64,000 nt of DNA from contig NZ_CP031194.1 in the NCBI RefSeq assembly GCF_003344965.1, positions 4,030,001 through 4,094,000 on the forward strand, in the 5' to 3' direction. The stretch's first letter is position 1; every line of letters starts with the position of its first letter. Position numbers and translations under genes: made by a program. The notes under the pieces are model-generated. The model ran no database searches. It was not told where the DNA came from and saw only the letters and a program-made list of their open reading frames with translations. Origin of the DNA: Streptomyces paludis. GTDB lineage: Bacteria > Actinomycetota > Actinomycetes > Streptomycetales > Streptomycetaceae. This document shows positions 53,957 through 61,030 of the stretch, piece after piece.

Positions 53957-55164
53957 TGGCACGCGCGCAGAAGAGGGCGCCTCGCCGCAGCTTCGGTGCA
54001 GTCCGTAAATTGCCCTCCGGCCGGTACCAAGCGCGCTACCCCGGCTCGGACGGAGTCCTGCGCCCAGCCCCGGACACATACGAGACGAAGCGCGACGCCG
54101 AGGTCTTCCTCGCCCAGGTCCAGGCCGACCAGACGCGCGGTAACTGGATCGACCCGACCGTAGGCGAGGTGACGTTCGGCAAGTACGCCACGCGCTGGAT
54201 CGACGAGCGAGGCGTCGCGCCCACCACGGACGAGCTGTACCGCAGGCTGCTGCGGCTGCACCTTGAGCCGACGTTCGGACAGCTGTACGTAAACGTGATC
54301 AGCCCGTCCAGGGTCAGGACCTGGCGCGCGGAGCGGTTGAAAGCCACGGGGGCTACGACGGTCGCCAAGTCGTACCGTCTGCTGAAGGCCATCATGGAGA
54401 CGGCGGTCGAGGACGACATGATCCGCAAGAATCCGTGCCGAATCCGTGGCGCAGGCCGCGAGGAGGCGGACGAGCGCCCCGTCGCCACGGTCGTGCAGGT
54501 CTTCGCCCTGGCTGACGTGATCGGGCTGCGCTGGCGCCTGATGGTGCTGCTGGGAGCCTTCGCCTCGATGCGCCCGGAGGAACTGGCCGAGCTGCGACGG
54601 GGCGACATCGACCTGGACGCCGGCTCGGTACGGGTGCGCCGTGCCGCGCCCGAGCTGAACACCGGCCGCCGAGCCGTCGGTGCCCCCAAGTCCCGTGCGG
54701 GGAAGCGGGAGATCGTGCTGCCGGCCTTCGTCCACATCGACGTGCGGCGACACCTGGACTGGTTCGCCCAGCCCGGACCCGGTGGGCTGGTGTTCGTCGG
54801 TGAGAAGGGGGCGGCCCTGCGGGGCACCACCTTCGGCCGCAAGTGGCGCAAGGCGCGCGAGGCGGCCGGCCTGCCCGAGGGCTTCCGGTTCTACGACCTG
54901 CGCCACACCGGCAACACGCTCGCCGCCGACACCGGTGCCAAGCTGAAGGACCTCATGGTCCGTGCGGGTCAGTCGTCCGAGAGGGCACAGCTGATCTACC
55001 AGCACTCCACCAAGGAGCACCAGCGCAAGCTCGCCGCCGACATCGACAGCGACGTACGCCGTCAGCGGGCGAGGACGGCTGACGGCACTGCCGACGGCGC
55101 GACCGTCCACCCACTCGTTCCGCGTGCGCGTGACGCCGACGGACCGGCCGTGCGGGAGGCGTGA
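53956..55164 (+). CDS. int: Tyrosine site-specific integrase
   Basis: A 402-residue recombinase with an N-terminal arm-binding domain (SGRYQARYPGSDGVLRPAP), a SAM-like core-binding domain and a catalytic domain containing the first Arg in FASMRPEELAEL, HxxR in DLRHTGNT and the nucleophile Tyr in AQLIYQHS. ATG 53956 follows GGGAGGG. It is expected to recombine the 44-bp core within tRNA-Gly. The C-terminal third is closely similar to the fragment at 20007-20402. A KAS III-like gene separates it from the tRNA. Confidence 0.95.
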   Translation: MARAQKRAPRRSFGAVRKLPSGRYQARYPGSDGVLRPAPDTYETKRDAEVFLAQVQADQTRGNWIDPTVGEVTFGKYATRWIDERGVAPTTDELYRRLLRLHLEPTFGQLYVNVISPSRVRTWRAERLKATGATTVAKSYRLLKAIMETAVEDDMIRKNPCRIRGAGREEADERPVATVVQVFALADVIGLRWRLMVLLGAFASMRPEELAELRRGDIDLDAGSVRVRRAAPELNTGRRAVGAPKSRAGKREIVLPAFVHIDVRRHLDWFAQPGPGGLVFVGEKGAALRGTTFGRKWRKAREAAGLPEGFRFYDLRHTGNTLAADTGAKLKDLMVRAGQSSERAQLIYQHSTKEHQRKLAADIDSDVRRQRARTADGTADGATVHPLVPRARDADGPAVREA

Positions 55165-55174
55165 CCCTCCTCCG

Positions 55175-55207
55175 AGCGCCGGACCGGCACCCCGCCGGTC
55201 CGGCGCT
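55175..55207 (+). terminator. Terminator hairpin after the integrase gene
   Basis: A 14-bp perfect stem (AGCGCCGGACCGGC with its complement) and a five-base loop, ten bases past the integrase stop. No strong U-tract. Confidence 0.7.
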
Positions 55208-55304
55208 TCGCGCAGGCAGACGTAACCGGGCTCAGGTCCAGTCGTTGATCGGCGAGCAGAGGCGCACGGGGCGCGAGCCTGCCAGGGACTGTGGAGCGTG
55301 ACTC

Positions 55305-56390
55305 ATGACCGCGATGGCGGCCGCACCAGCCGGTGGACTGTCCGGTGCTCGCGAGCGCGATGCCGGCTCGGGCCGCCCTCGGTGGGCGGGTGGTCGGGGC
55401 GCGTACAGCCGGATCACACAGGTGGCCGTCCACCTGCCCGCCGGCCGCCAGAGCGCGCAGGCCGTAGAGGAGACGCTGCGCGAGCACAGCCCGAGCCTGC
55501 GAGTTCCGGCCGGGTTGGTGCGGCGGCTGTTCGGGCTGGAGGAGCGCTTGGTCGCCCCCGAGGGCGAACTGCCGTCCGACCTCGCGGCCCGCGCCGTCGA
55601 CCTGCTGCTGGACCGGGCGGGCGTGGAGCCGGGCCAGATCGACCTGCTGCTGTTCGCCGCCGTCAGCGCCGATGTCCAAGAGCCCGCCAACGGCCATGTC
55701 GTGGCAGCGAAGACGGGCCTTACCTGCCCGGTCTTCGACATCTCCAACGCTTGCAACAGCGTGCTGAACGCCCTCGAAGTCGCCGATGCCTTCATCCGCG
55801 GCGGCCGCTACCGACGGATCGTCATCGCATGCGGCGAACTGGGAACCCGGTTCAGCCGGTGGTCACTGTCCAGCCAGGACGACCTGCGAACGGCCATCGC
55901 CTCCGTGACCGGCGGAGACATGGGTGCCGCCCTCCTCGTCGAGGCATCCACCGAACCCGGGATCACCGCCAGCGTCTTCCTGGCGAACTCCCAGGGCTGG
56001 CCCGCCGCAACCCTGTTCAACCCCCACCAGGTCCAGAACAAGCCGCTGGGCCTGCACATCGACCCCGCGCGACTGCTCGCCTCCTTCCACGACCTGGACA
56101 TCCAGGCCGGGCAGTGGCTCAAGGAGCAGGGCGTCAATCCGAACGAGCTCGGCCTCGTCTGCGTTCACCAGCCGTCCGTTCCCTTCGTCCGCACCTTCTG
56201 TGAACGCATGGGAATCGACGTCAACACCGTCGTGCCCACCTTCGCGCACACCGGCAACGTGAGCGCTGCCACACTCCCCCTCCAGCTCGCCCGTGCCCTC
56301 GACGAGGGCAGGCTGCGCCGGGGAACACGGGTGGCGCTGTTCGGCCTGGCCAGCGGTGCCAGCGTCGGCGTGATGCTGATCGACTGGTGA
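55305..56390 (+). CDS. KAS III (FabH)-like ketoacyl synthase
   Basis: A 361-residue thiolase-fold protein with the KAS III triad: Cys in ISNACNSVLNAL, His in VCVHQPSVPF and Asn in HTGNVSAATLPL. The first 35 residues are disordered. FabH-type enzymes condense an acyl-CoA with malonyl-ACP, but secondary-metabolism members also transfer acyl groups to other acceptors. No ACP or fatty-acid gene is nearby. It lies between the integrase terminator and the tRNA attachment site, so it is cargo at the element end. Confidence 0.88.
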   Translation: MTAMAAAPAGGLSGARERDAGSGRPRWAGGRGAYSRITQVAVHLPAGRQSAQAVEETLREHSPSLRVPAGLVRRLFGLEERLVAPEGELPSDLAARAVDLLLDRAGVEPGQIDLLLFAAVSADVQEPANGHVVAAKTGLTCPVFDISNACNSVLNALEVADAFIRGGRYRRIVIACGELGTRFSRWSLSSQDDLRTAIASVTGGDMGAALLVEASTEPGITASVFLANSQGWPAATLFNPHQVQNKPLGLHIDPARLLASFHDLDIQAGQWLKEQGVNPNELGLVCVHQPSVPFVRTFCERMGIDVNTVVPTFAHTGNVSAATLPLQLARALDEGRLRRGTRVALFGLASGASVGVMLIDW

Positions 56391-56794
56391 CGATCCCACG
56401 GGACCACGGAGCCGATGATCCGCCCACTCGCCGAGCCGAGGTGGCTGACGCGTCGGCGGGCGCCAGAACGGCATCAGTCTTCGGCCGATCAGGCGGTGCC
56501 ATGCCCCGGGTCGACAGGCGCACGCCGTGCGGGCGCCCCACTTCATCTCGCCCCGGGCGGCGAACGAGGCCCGCCGACCACCCGCGACCTACCTTGCGAC
56601 TGGTGCCCGAGCCGGGACACCGGAGCCATGATCCGGTCGCCATGTGGCGCAGGTCACCTGAAATGGATCTCGCGATGTGAGATGGCCGGGCGTCAGTTCA
56701 CCGCCCGGGGGCTTGCGATTCTCAAATCGGCGCGGTAATCGGCCCCTTATGGCACGCGAATGGCACGCGGCCCAGAATTGGTCTGGACCACAAG
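56391..56794. other. Element right end with putative integrase arm sites
   Basis: About 400 bases without a gene. TTATGGCACGC (56747-56757) and AATGGCACGC (56759-56768) match the pair found just inside the left end at 20830-20847, so they are candidate integrase/excisionase arm sites. Nothing else is recognised in the stretch. Confidence 0.45.
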
Positions 56795-56823
56795 AAAGGC
56801 CCGGGTCTGCGACCAAGGCCTTT
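56795..56823 (-). terminator. Terminator of the tRNA-Gly gene
   Basis: AAAGGCC pairs with GGCCTTT, with an inner GGTC/GACC pair, seven bases beyond the 3' end of the tRNA on its strand. The sequence differs from the hairpins at copies A and B although position and style are the same. Confidence 0.7.
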
Positions 56824-56827
56824 GTAA

Positions 56828-56871
56828 TGGAGCGGGTGACGAGAATCGAACTCGCGCTCTGAGCTTGGGAA
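56828..56871 (-). repeat. Right attachment core within the intact tRNA-Gly (copy C)
   Basis: The 44 bases shared with copies A and B, here joined to the intact 5' half of the tRNA. It is the right-hand limit of the integrated region. Confidence 0.85.
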
Positions 56872-56901
56872 GCTCATGTTCTACCATTAAACTACACCCG
56901 C
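56831..56901 (-). tRNA. tRNA-Gly(CCC)
   Basis: A complete 71-base cloverleaf on the minus strand: acceptor GCGGGTG with CACCCGC, D-arm GTTT-AATGGTAG-AAC, anticodon arm TGAGC-TTCCCAA-GCTCA with anticodon CCC, and T-arm GCGAG-TTCGATT-CTCGT. CCA is not encoded. It reads glycine GGG codons. Its 3' half is the integration target of the two elements to its left; the gene stays intact because each element restores the 3' sequence. Confidence 0.93.
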
Positions 56902-57131
56902 GTCGCAGAGCCCTGAGGGCTGTGCTTCGTCGGACACTCTACCTCATGGCGGGCCCCAGGCGATTTGTGCCGTGGGGGTCTTCTGCGTTTTGGGGGGTGG
57001 GGAGTGGGGGTGGATGTGGGGGGTGGGGGCGGGAGTTGGGGCGTAGGGTGCCCGTGCGGAGTGCCGGTGGGGGTGGAGTGGGGGGATCCTCTAGGGTGGC
57101 GTTTGTCCGCGTTTGTTGGGGAAAGGACCTG

Positions 57132-57320
57132 ATGGACTTGATGGAGCGCACCGTCGTCCGCTGTGCCGAAGGCCATGTGTTCAGCACCGCTACGTTCCCG
57201 ATGCAGCAGCTCGACGCCGGGAGGATCGGGCCCGGGAGACTTATCCGGTGTCCGAGGTGTGCGCGGTTGCGGCATGCCGTGATCGTGGAGCCCGCGGTGG
57301 CGGAGGCCGAGCGGGGCTGA
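57132..57320 (+). CDS. Small zinc-ribbon-like protein
   Basis: A 62-residue protein from ATG 57132 (AAAGGA upstream). Two Cys units, CAEGH and CPRC, about 30 residues apart suggest a zinc ribbon; the surroundings (HVFSTATFPMQQL, GRLIRCPRCARLRHAVIV) fit small conserved Streptomyces proteins. Role unknown. It precedes dcd by 70 bases on the same strand. A G-rich tract lies in the 230 bases before it. Confidence 0.6.
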   Translation: MDLMERTVVRCAEGHVFSTATFPMQQLDAGRIGPGRLIRCPRCARLRHAVIVEPAVAEAERG

Positions 57321-57389
57321 CGTTGTCGGCGCGGAGCGTGCGGGCTGCCCGATTGGGGTGGGCTCGCGCGCTCTGCGTATCCTCAGGAC

Positions 57390-57965
57390 GTGCTTCTCTC
57401 AGACAAGGACATCCGGGCCGAGCTGGATTCCGGACGCGTACGCCTCGATCCGTATGACGCATCGATGGTGCAGCCCTCCAGCATCGATGTGCGGCTCGAC
57501 CGGTATTTCCGGGTGTTCGAGAACCATCGGTATCCGCATATCGACCCCGCCGTCGAGCAGGCCGATCTCACCCGCACGGTGGAGCCGGAGGGGGACGAAC
57601 CGTTCATCCTCCACCCCGGGGAGTTCGTGCTGGCGTCGACGTACGAGGTCATCTCGCTGCCCGACGACATCGCCTCCCGGCTGGAGGGCAAGTCGAGCCT
57701 CGGCCGGCTGGGGCTGGTGACGCACTCGACCGCCGGGTTCATCGACCCCGGTTTCTCCGGGCATGTCACGCTCGAACTGTCGAATATGGCGACGCTCCCC
57801 ATCAAGCTCTGGCCGGGGATGAAGATCGGGCAGCTCTGTCTCTTCCGGCTCAGCTCGGCGGCGGAGTTCCCGTACGGGTCCGAGAAGTACGGCTCGCGCT
57901 ATCAGGGGCAGCGGGGGCCGACCGCGTCCCGTTCGTATCTCAATTTCCACCGGACGCAGGTGTGA
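57390..57965 (+). CDS. dcd: dCTP deaminase
   Basis: A 191-residue enzyme with the family's full pattern: [46 protein letters not shown] (substrate Ser/Arg and catalytic Glu region) and [15 protein letters not shown] at the C-terminus. It deaminates dCTP to dUTP, supplying thymidylate synthesis. GTG 57390 is the natural family start. It is a housekeeping gene, marking conserved chromosome to the right of the tRNA. Confidence 0.96.
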   Translation: MLLSDKDIRAELDSGRVRLDPYDASMVQPSSIDVRLDRYFRVFENHRYPHIDPAVEQADLTRTVEPEGDEPFILHPGEFVLASTYEVISLPDDIASRLEGKSSLGRLGLVTHSTAGFIDPGFSGHVTLELSNMATLPIKLWPGMKIGQLCLFRLSSAAEFPYGSEKYGSRYQGQRGPTASRSYLNFHRTQV

Positions 57966-57972
57966 CACAGGC

Positions 57973-58470
57973 ATGAGCGAGAACCGAGAGAATCTGACGT
58001 ACGAGAAGTTCGGGCGGGCCGTCCGTGAACTCGCGCAGATAGTCGCCGACGACGGTTACGAGCCGGATGTCGTGCTCAGCATCGCGCGCGGCGGTGTGTT
58101 CGTCGCCGGCGGGCTCGCTTACGCACTCGACTGCAAAAACATTCATCTGGTGAATGTCGAGTTCTATACCGGGGTCGGCACCACACTCGCGATGCCCGTC
58201 ATGCTCGCCCCCGTGCCCAACGCCATCGACTTCTCCAACAAGAAAGTCCTCATCGCCGACGATGTCGCGGACACCGGCAAAACGCTGAAACTCGTGCACG
58301 ACTTCTGTGTCGACCATGTCGCCGAGGTGCGCAGCGCCGTCATCTACGAGAAGGCGCAGTCCCTCGTGAAGTGCGAGTACGTCTGGAAGCGCACCGACGA
58401 CTGGATCAACTTCCCCTGGAGCGTCGAGCCGCCCGTCGTGCGGCGCAGTGGGCAGGTTCTTGACGCCTGA
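57973..58470 (+). CDS. Phosphoribosyltransferase
   Basis: A 165-residue PRTase with the PRPP loop VLIADDVADTGKTL and an upstream VVLSIARGGVFVAGGLAYAL strand-turn. Such proteins transfer phosphoribose to a purine base, often xanthine or guanine. Seven bases separate it from dcd, so the two form a nucleotide-metabolism pair; the order is typical for Streptomyces. Confidence 0.9.
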   Translation: MSENRENLTYEKFGRAVRELAQIVADDGYEPDVVLSIARGGVFVAGGLAYALDCKNIHLVNVEFYTGVGTTLAMPVMLAPVPNAIDFSNKKVLIADDVADTGKTLKLVHDFCVDHVAEVRSAVIYEKAQSLVKCEYVWKRTDDWINFPWSVEPPVVRRSGQVLDA

Positions 58471-58516
58471 GAGGCTCTTGGTGGGTAGTAGTAGGTGTAG
58501 GTGGTAGGTGTGTGCT

Positions 58517-58564
58517 AAAAGGGCTTTCAACCCCTCCTGACGGAGGAAAGTTGAAAGCCCTTTT
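58517..58564. terminator. Bidirectional terminator
   Basis: AAAAGGGCTTTCAAC pairs perfectly with GTTGAAAGCCCTTTT around an inner CCTCC/GGAGG hairpin. It separates the convergent phosphoribosyltransferase and Yip1 genes and has T-tracts on both strands. Confidence 0.92.
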
Positions 58565-58567
58565 CTG

Positions 58568-59656
58568 CTACAGCGTGCCCAGTTTCAGCAGCGACAGCAG
58601 CGCGATCAGCTGAATCGCCGACGCCCCCAGCGCCTTCGGCCACGGCAGATCGTGCGACTTGCTCACCATTACCGTGAATAGCGCCCCCGCGCCGATCCAC
58701 GTGAGCCAGCCCAACAGCTGCACCAGTGAATTCTCGCCGCCCAGGAAAAGCGCGAAGAGCAGTCGCGGGGCGTCCGTGATGGACATGATCAGCATGGAGA
58801 GGCCGACGGTCGGCTGCCACGCGCCGTCGCCGCCGAGCTGGCGGGCGAGCGTGTGGGTGACCACGCCCAGGAGCAGACCGCCGATGACGAAGGCGACCGC
58901 CGTCGTCAGGGCGTACGGGATGGCCGTGGACAGCGTCGAGTTGATCGCGTCCTCGCGCGCCGTGTCGAAGCCGAAGAGCGCCAGCAGACCGTAGACGAAC
59001 GTCACGATCAGGGCCGGGCCCCAGACCGGGTAGTCGCGCATCTGGAAGAACGTCGGACCCGGGCGCGTGACGATGCCGCTCAGCAGCTCCTTCCAGGGGA
59101 GCTTCGGACCCGAGGGGCCGGTGGCCTGGTAGCCGCCACCGCCACCGCCACCGTCGCCGTGCCCGGCGTCGTGGTACTGGCCGTCGTGGACGCTGAACGC
59201 CTGGGTGTGACCCGCGCTGTTGGCGTACGGGTCGGTGCCCTGCGCCGGGCGTCCCCCGTAGGGGCCGGGCTGCGTCTGGCCGTACGGGTCGCCCAGGTAC
59301 TCCGGCTCGCCCTGCCCGCCGTACCCGCCGCCGTAGCCGCCCTGTCTGCCGTGCCCGCCGTGTCCGCCCTGTCCGGCGCCCTGCGTACCGCCCGCGGGAG
59401 GCCACTGCTGCTGCCCGTACGGGGGCGCGGTCTGCTGACCGCCTCCGTAGTTCGGGGGCGGCGCCTGCCGTCCGTACGGCTGTTGCTGCGGGGGGTACTG
59501 CCCCTGCTGCTGCCGCTGCGGTTGTTGTTGCGGGGTGCGGTTGTCCCGGCCGCGTCCGATCCTGAATCCAGCCACGCGATCGAACGTACCCGCTCGCGGC
59601 GGGCGCGGTGGCTGCCCTGGGGGAACGGGCGGGTCTTTGCTGCCGAGCTGTGACAT
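58568..59656 (-). CDS. Yip1-domain membrane protein with Gln/Gly/Pro-rich N-terminus
   Basis: A 362-residue protein. Residues 1-180 are low-complexity (repeats of QQQ, GQ, GGYGG and PYG), likely disordered and cytosolic. The C-terminal 180 residues have five hydrophobic segments in the Yip1 pattern (ALIVTFVYGLLALFGF, LTTAVAFVIGGLLLGVV, LSMLIMSITDAPRLLFALFLGG and others). Yip1 proteins in bacteria are of uncertain role. It starts at ATG 59656. Confidence 0.85.
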   Translation of the reverse strand: MSQLGSKDPPVPPGQPPRPPRAGTFDRVAGFRIGRGRDNRTPQQQPQRQQQGQYPPQQQPYGRQAPPPNYGGGQQTAPPYGQQQWPPAGGTQGAGQGGHGGHGRQGGYGGGYGGQGEPEYLGDPYGQTQPGPYGGRPAQGTDPYANSAGHTQAFSVHDGQYHDAGHGDGGGGGGGYQATGPSGPKLPWKELLSGIVTRPGPTFFQMRDYPVWGPALIVTFVYGLLALFGFDTAREDAINSTLSTAIPYALTTAVAFVIGGLLLGVVTHTLARQLGGDGAWQPTVGLSMLIMSITDAPRLLFALFLGGENSLVQLLGWLTWIGAGALFTVMVSKSHDLPWPKALGASAIQLIALLSLLKLGTL

Positions 59657-59657
59657 C

Positions 59658-59690
59658 CCCTAAGGGCCCCCTAAGGGCCCCCTAAGGGCT
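59658..59690. repeat. Three tandem 11-bp repeats
   Basis: The unit CCCTAAGGGCC occurs three times in direct tandem (last base differing in the third). Each unit contains the dyad CCCTAAGGG. It lies directly upstream of the Yip1 gene and may be a binding site array. Confidence 0.7.
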
Positions 59691-59745
59691 CAACAAGGGC
59701 TCCCACGGGTTAACCCAAGGGCTCCCTCAGAGCATCCTCGGGCCC

Positions 59746-60873
59746 CTAAGGGGAGGCCGTCGGTGTCCCCGAGGACGCCCCCGCCAGGAAGACCGACGTG
59801 CTGAACGTGGTCACCGGGCGCCGCCCGCCCGCCGCGTACACCGCCACCACATCCGTCGTCTCGCCCCGGTGCGTCCGCGTCGCCAGGCCGCCGCCGAACC
59901 CCGGCCGGATCGCTTCCGTGACGGTACGGCCGCGGCCCGCCGGGAGCTTTGGCGCCGGCGGCAGTCGTGTTGCTTTGAAGCCGTACGTGGCCCCCGCGCC
60001 CCCGAAGCCCTTCGGGCCGCCCGGGAGCAGCCTGCCCCGGGCCGCCCGTCCCGGCGTACGGGCGCGGCCCAGGACGACCAGGTCGTCGTATCCGTCGCCG
60101 TTGACGTCCGCGCTCCCGTCCGCGCTCGCGTCCGCCTTCGGCTCGGGTGCCGCCAGGACCGGGCCGCCCGCCGGGACCGGCGCCGCCGCGGAGCGCGGTG
60201 CCCCGGCGCGGGTGAACGGGCCGCGCAGGAAGCTGACCTGGCCGCCGCTCGCGGTTACCGCGAGGTCCGTCTTCCCGTCGCCGTCGAAGTCGCCGCAGAC
60301 CGGGTGGTCGGGCCACTCGTTGCCCGCCCGCGCCACGGCGGGGATCTTGAGGACGACCGCCCGCCCGGTCAGCCCGGTGGGGCCGCCGAAGAGGATCTGG
60401 AGCGGTACGGGCGGCATCCCGATGCCGTTGTACGGCGGGTCCGTGGTGATGATCAGATCGCCGTACCCGTCCCCGTCGAGATCACAGGCCGCCTCCGCCT
60501 CGAACGCCGCCGGCAGCACCCCGTCCACCTTCGCCGCCCGCTCCCGGGGCGTCAGGAGCTGCCGTACGGACGGATCCACCCCGGCACCGCCCGCGGTGCC
60601 GTACACGATCCCGATGCCCGCGTCGTCCCCGTACGTATCGCCCTCCGCCTTGACCAGGTCGTTCAGTACGAGGTCGGGGAGGCCGTCGCCGTTGAAGTCG
60701 TCCGGCAGGGCGCTTCCCCTGCCGCGCGGTACGGCTCGGCGCGCCGCCGCGTCCGCGGCGCCGTTCTTCGCCTCCAGGGAGTGTCGGCCGGCCGCCGCGT
60801 CGGGGGAGGCGGACGTACAGCCCGTCAGCAGCAGCGCCGTACAGACACCGACCACCGCGATACGTATGCGCAT
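59746..60873 (-). CDS. FG-GAP/VCBS-repeat lipoprotein
   Basis: A 375-residue protein from ATG 60873, with an N-terminal lipoprotein signal (VVGVCTALLLTGC, lipobox LTGC). The mature part contains at least four FG-GAP calcium-loop motifs: DFNGDGLPDLVL, DLDGDGYGDLII, DFDGDGKTDLAV and DVNGDGYDDLVV, spaced as in beta-propellers. It should be anchored outside the membrane and mediate binding. A longer in-frame start at 60993 would put a hydrophobic segment before the lipobox and is less likely. Confidence 0.85.
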   Translation of the reverse strand: MRIRIAVVGVCTALLLTGCTSASPDAAAGRHSLEAKNGAADAAARRAVPRGRGSALPDDFNGDGLPDLVLNDLVKAEGDTYGDDAGIGIVYGTAGGAGVDPSVRQLLTPRERAAKVDGVLPAAFEAEAACDLDGDGYGDLIITTDPPYNGIGMPPVPLQILFGGPTGLTGRAVVLKIPAVARAGNEWPDHPVCGDFDGDGKTDLAVTASGGQVSFLRGPFTRAGAPRSAAAPVPAGGPVLAAPEPKADASADGSADVNGDGYDDLVVLGRARTPGRAARGRLLPGGPKGFGGAGATYGFKATRLPPAPKLPAGRGRTVTEAIRPGFGGGLATRTHRGETTDVVAVYAAGGRRPVTTFSTSVFLAGASSGTPTASP

Positions 60874-60976
60874 ACGCACTACCAGTATCAGTGGCCCCAG
60901 TGGTGCAGCAAGGCAGGTTCCGGGCGAGATGGAGAGATAAAGAGCGAGACTGATCCAGAACGCGCGAGAAATGACC

Positions 60977-61013
60977 GAAGCGGTCGGATCCACGCTACGG
61001 ATCCGACCGCTTC
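60977..61013 (-). terminator. Terminator of the EtfD-like gene
   Basis: A 15-bp perfect stem (GAAGCGGTCGGATCC with its complement) and a seven-base loop, 18 bases past the stop of the minus-strand iron-sulfur gene. Confidence 0.85.
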
Positions 61014-61030
61014 AGCCATTCGTTCACGCG

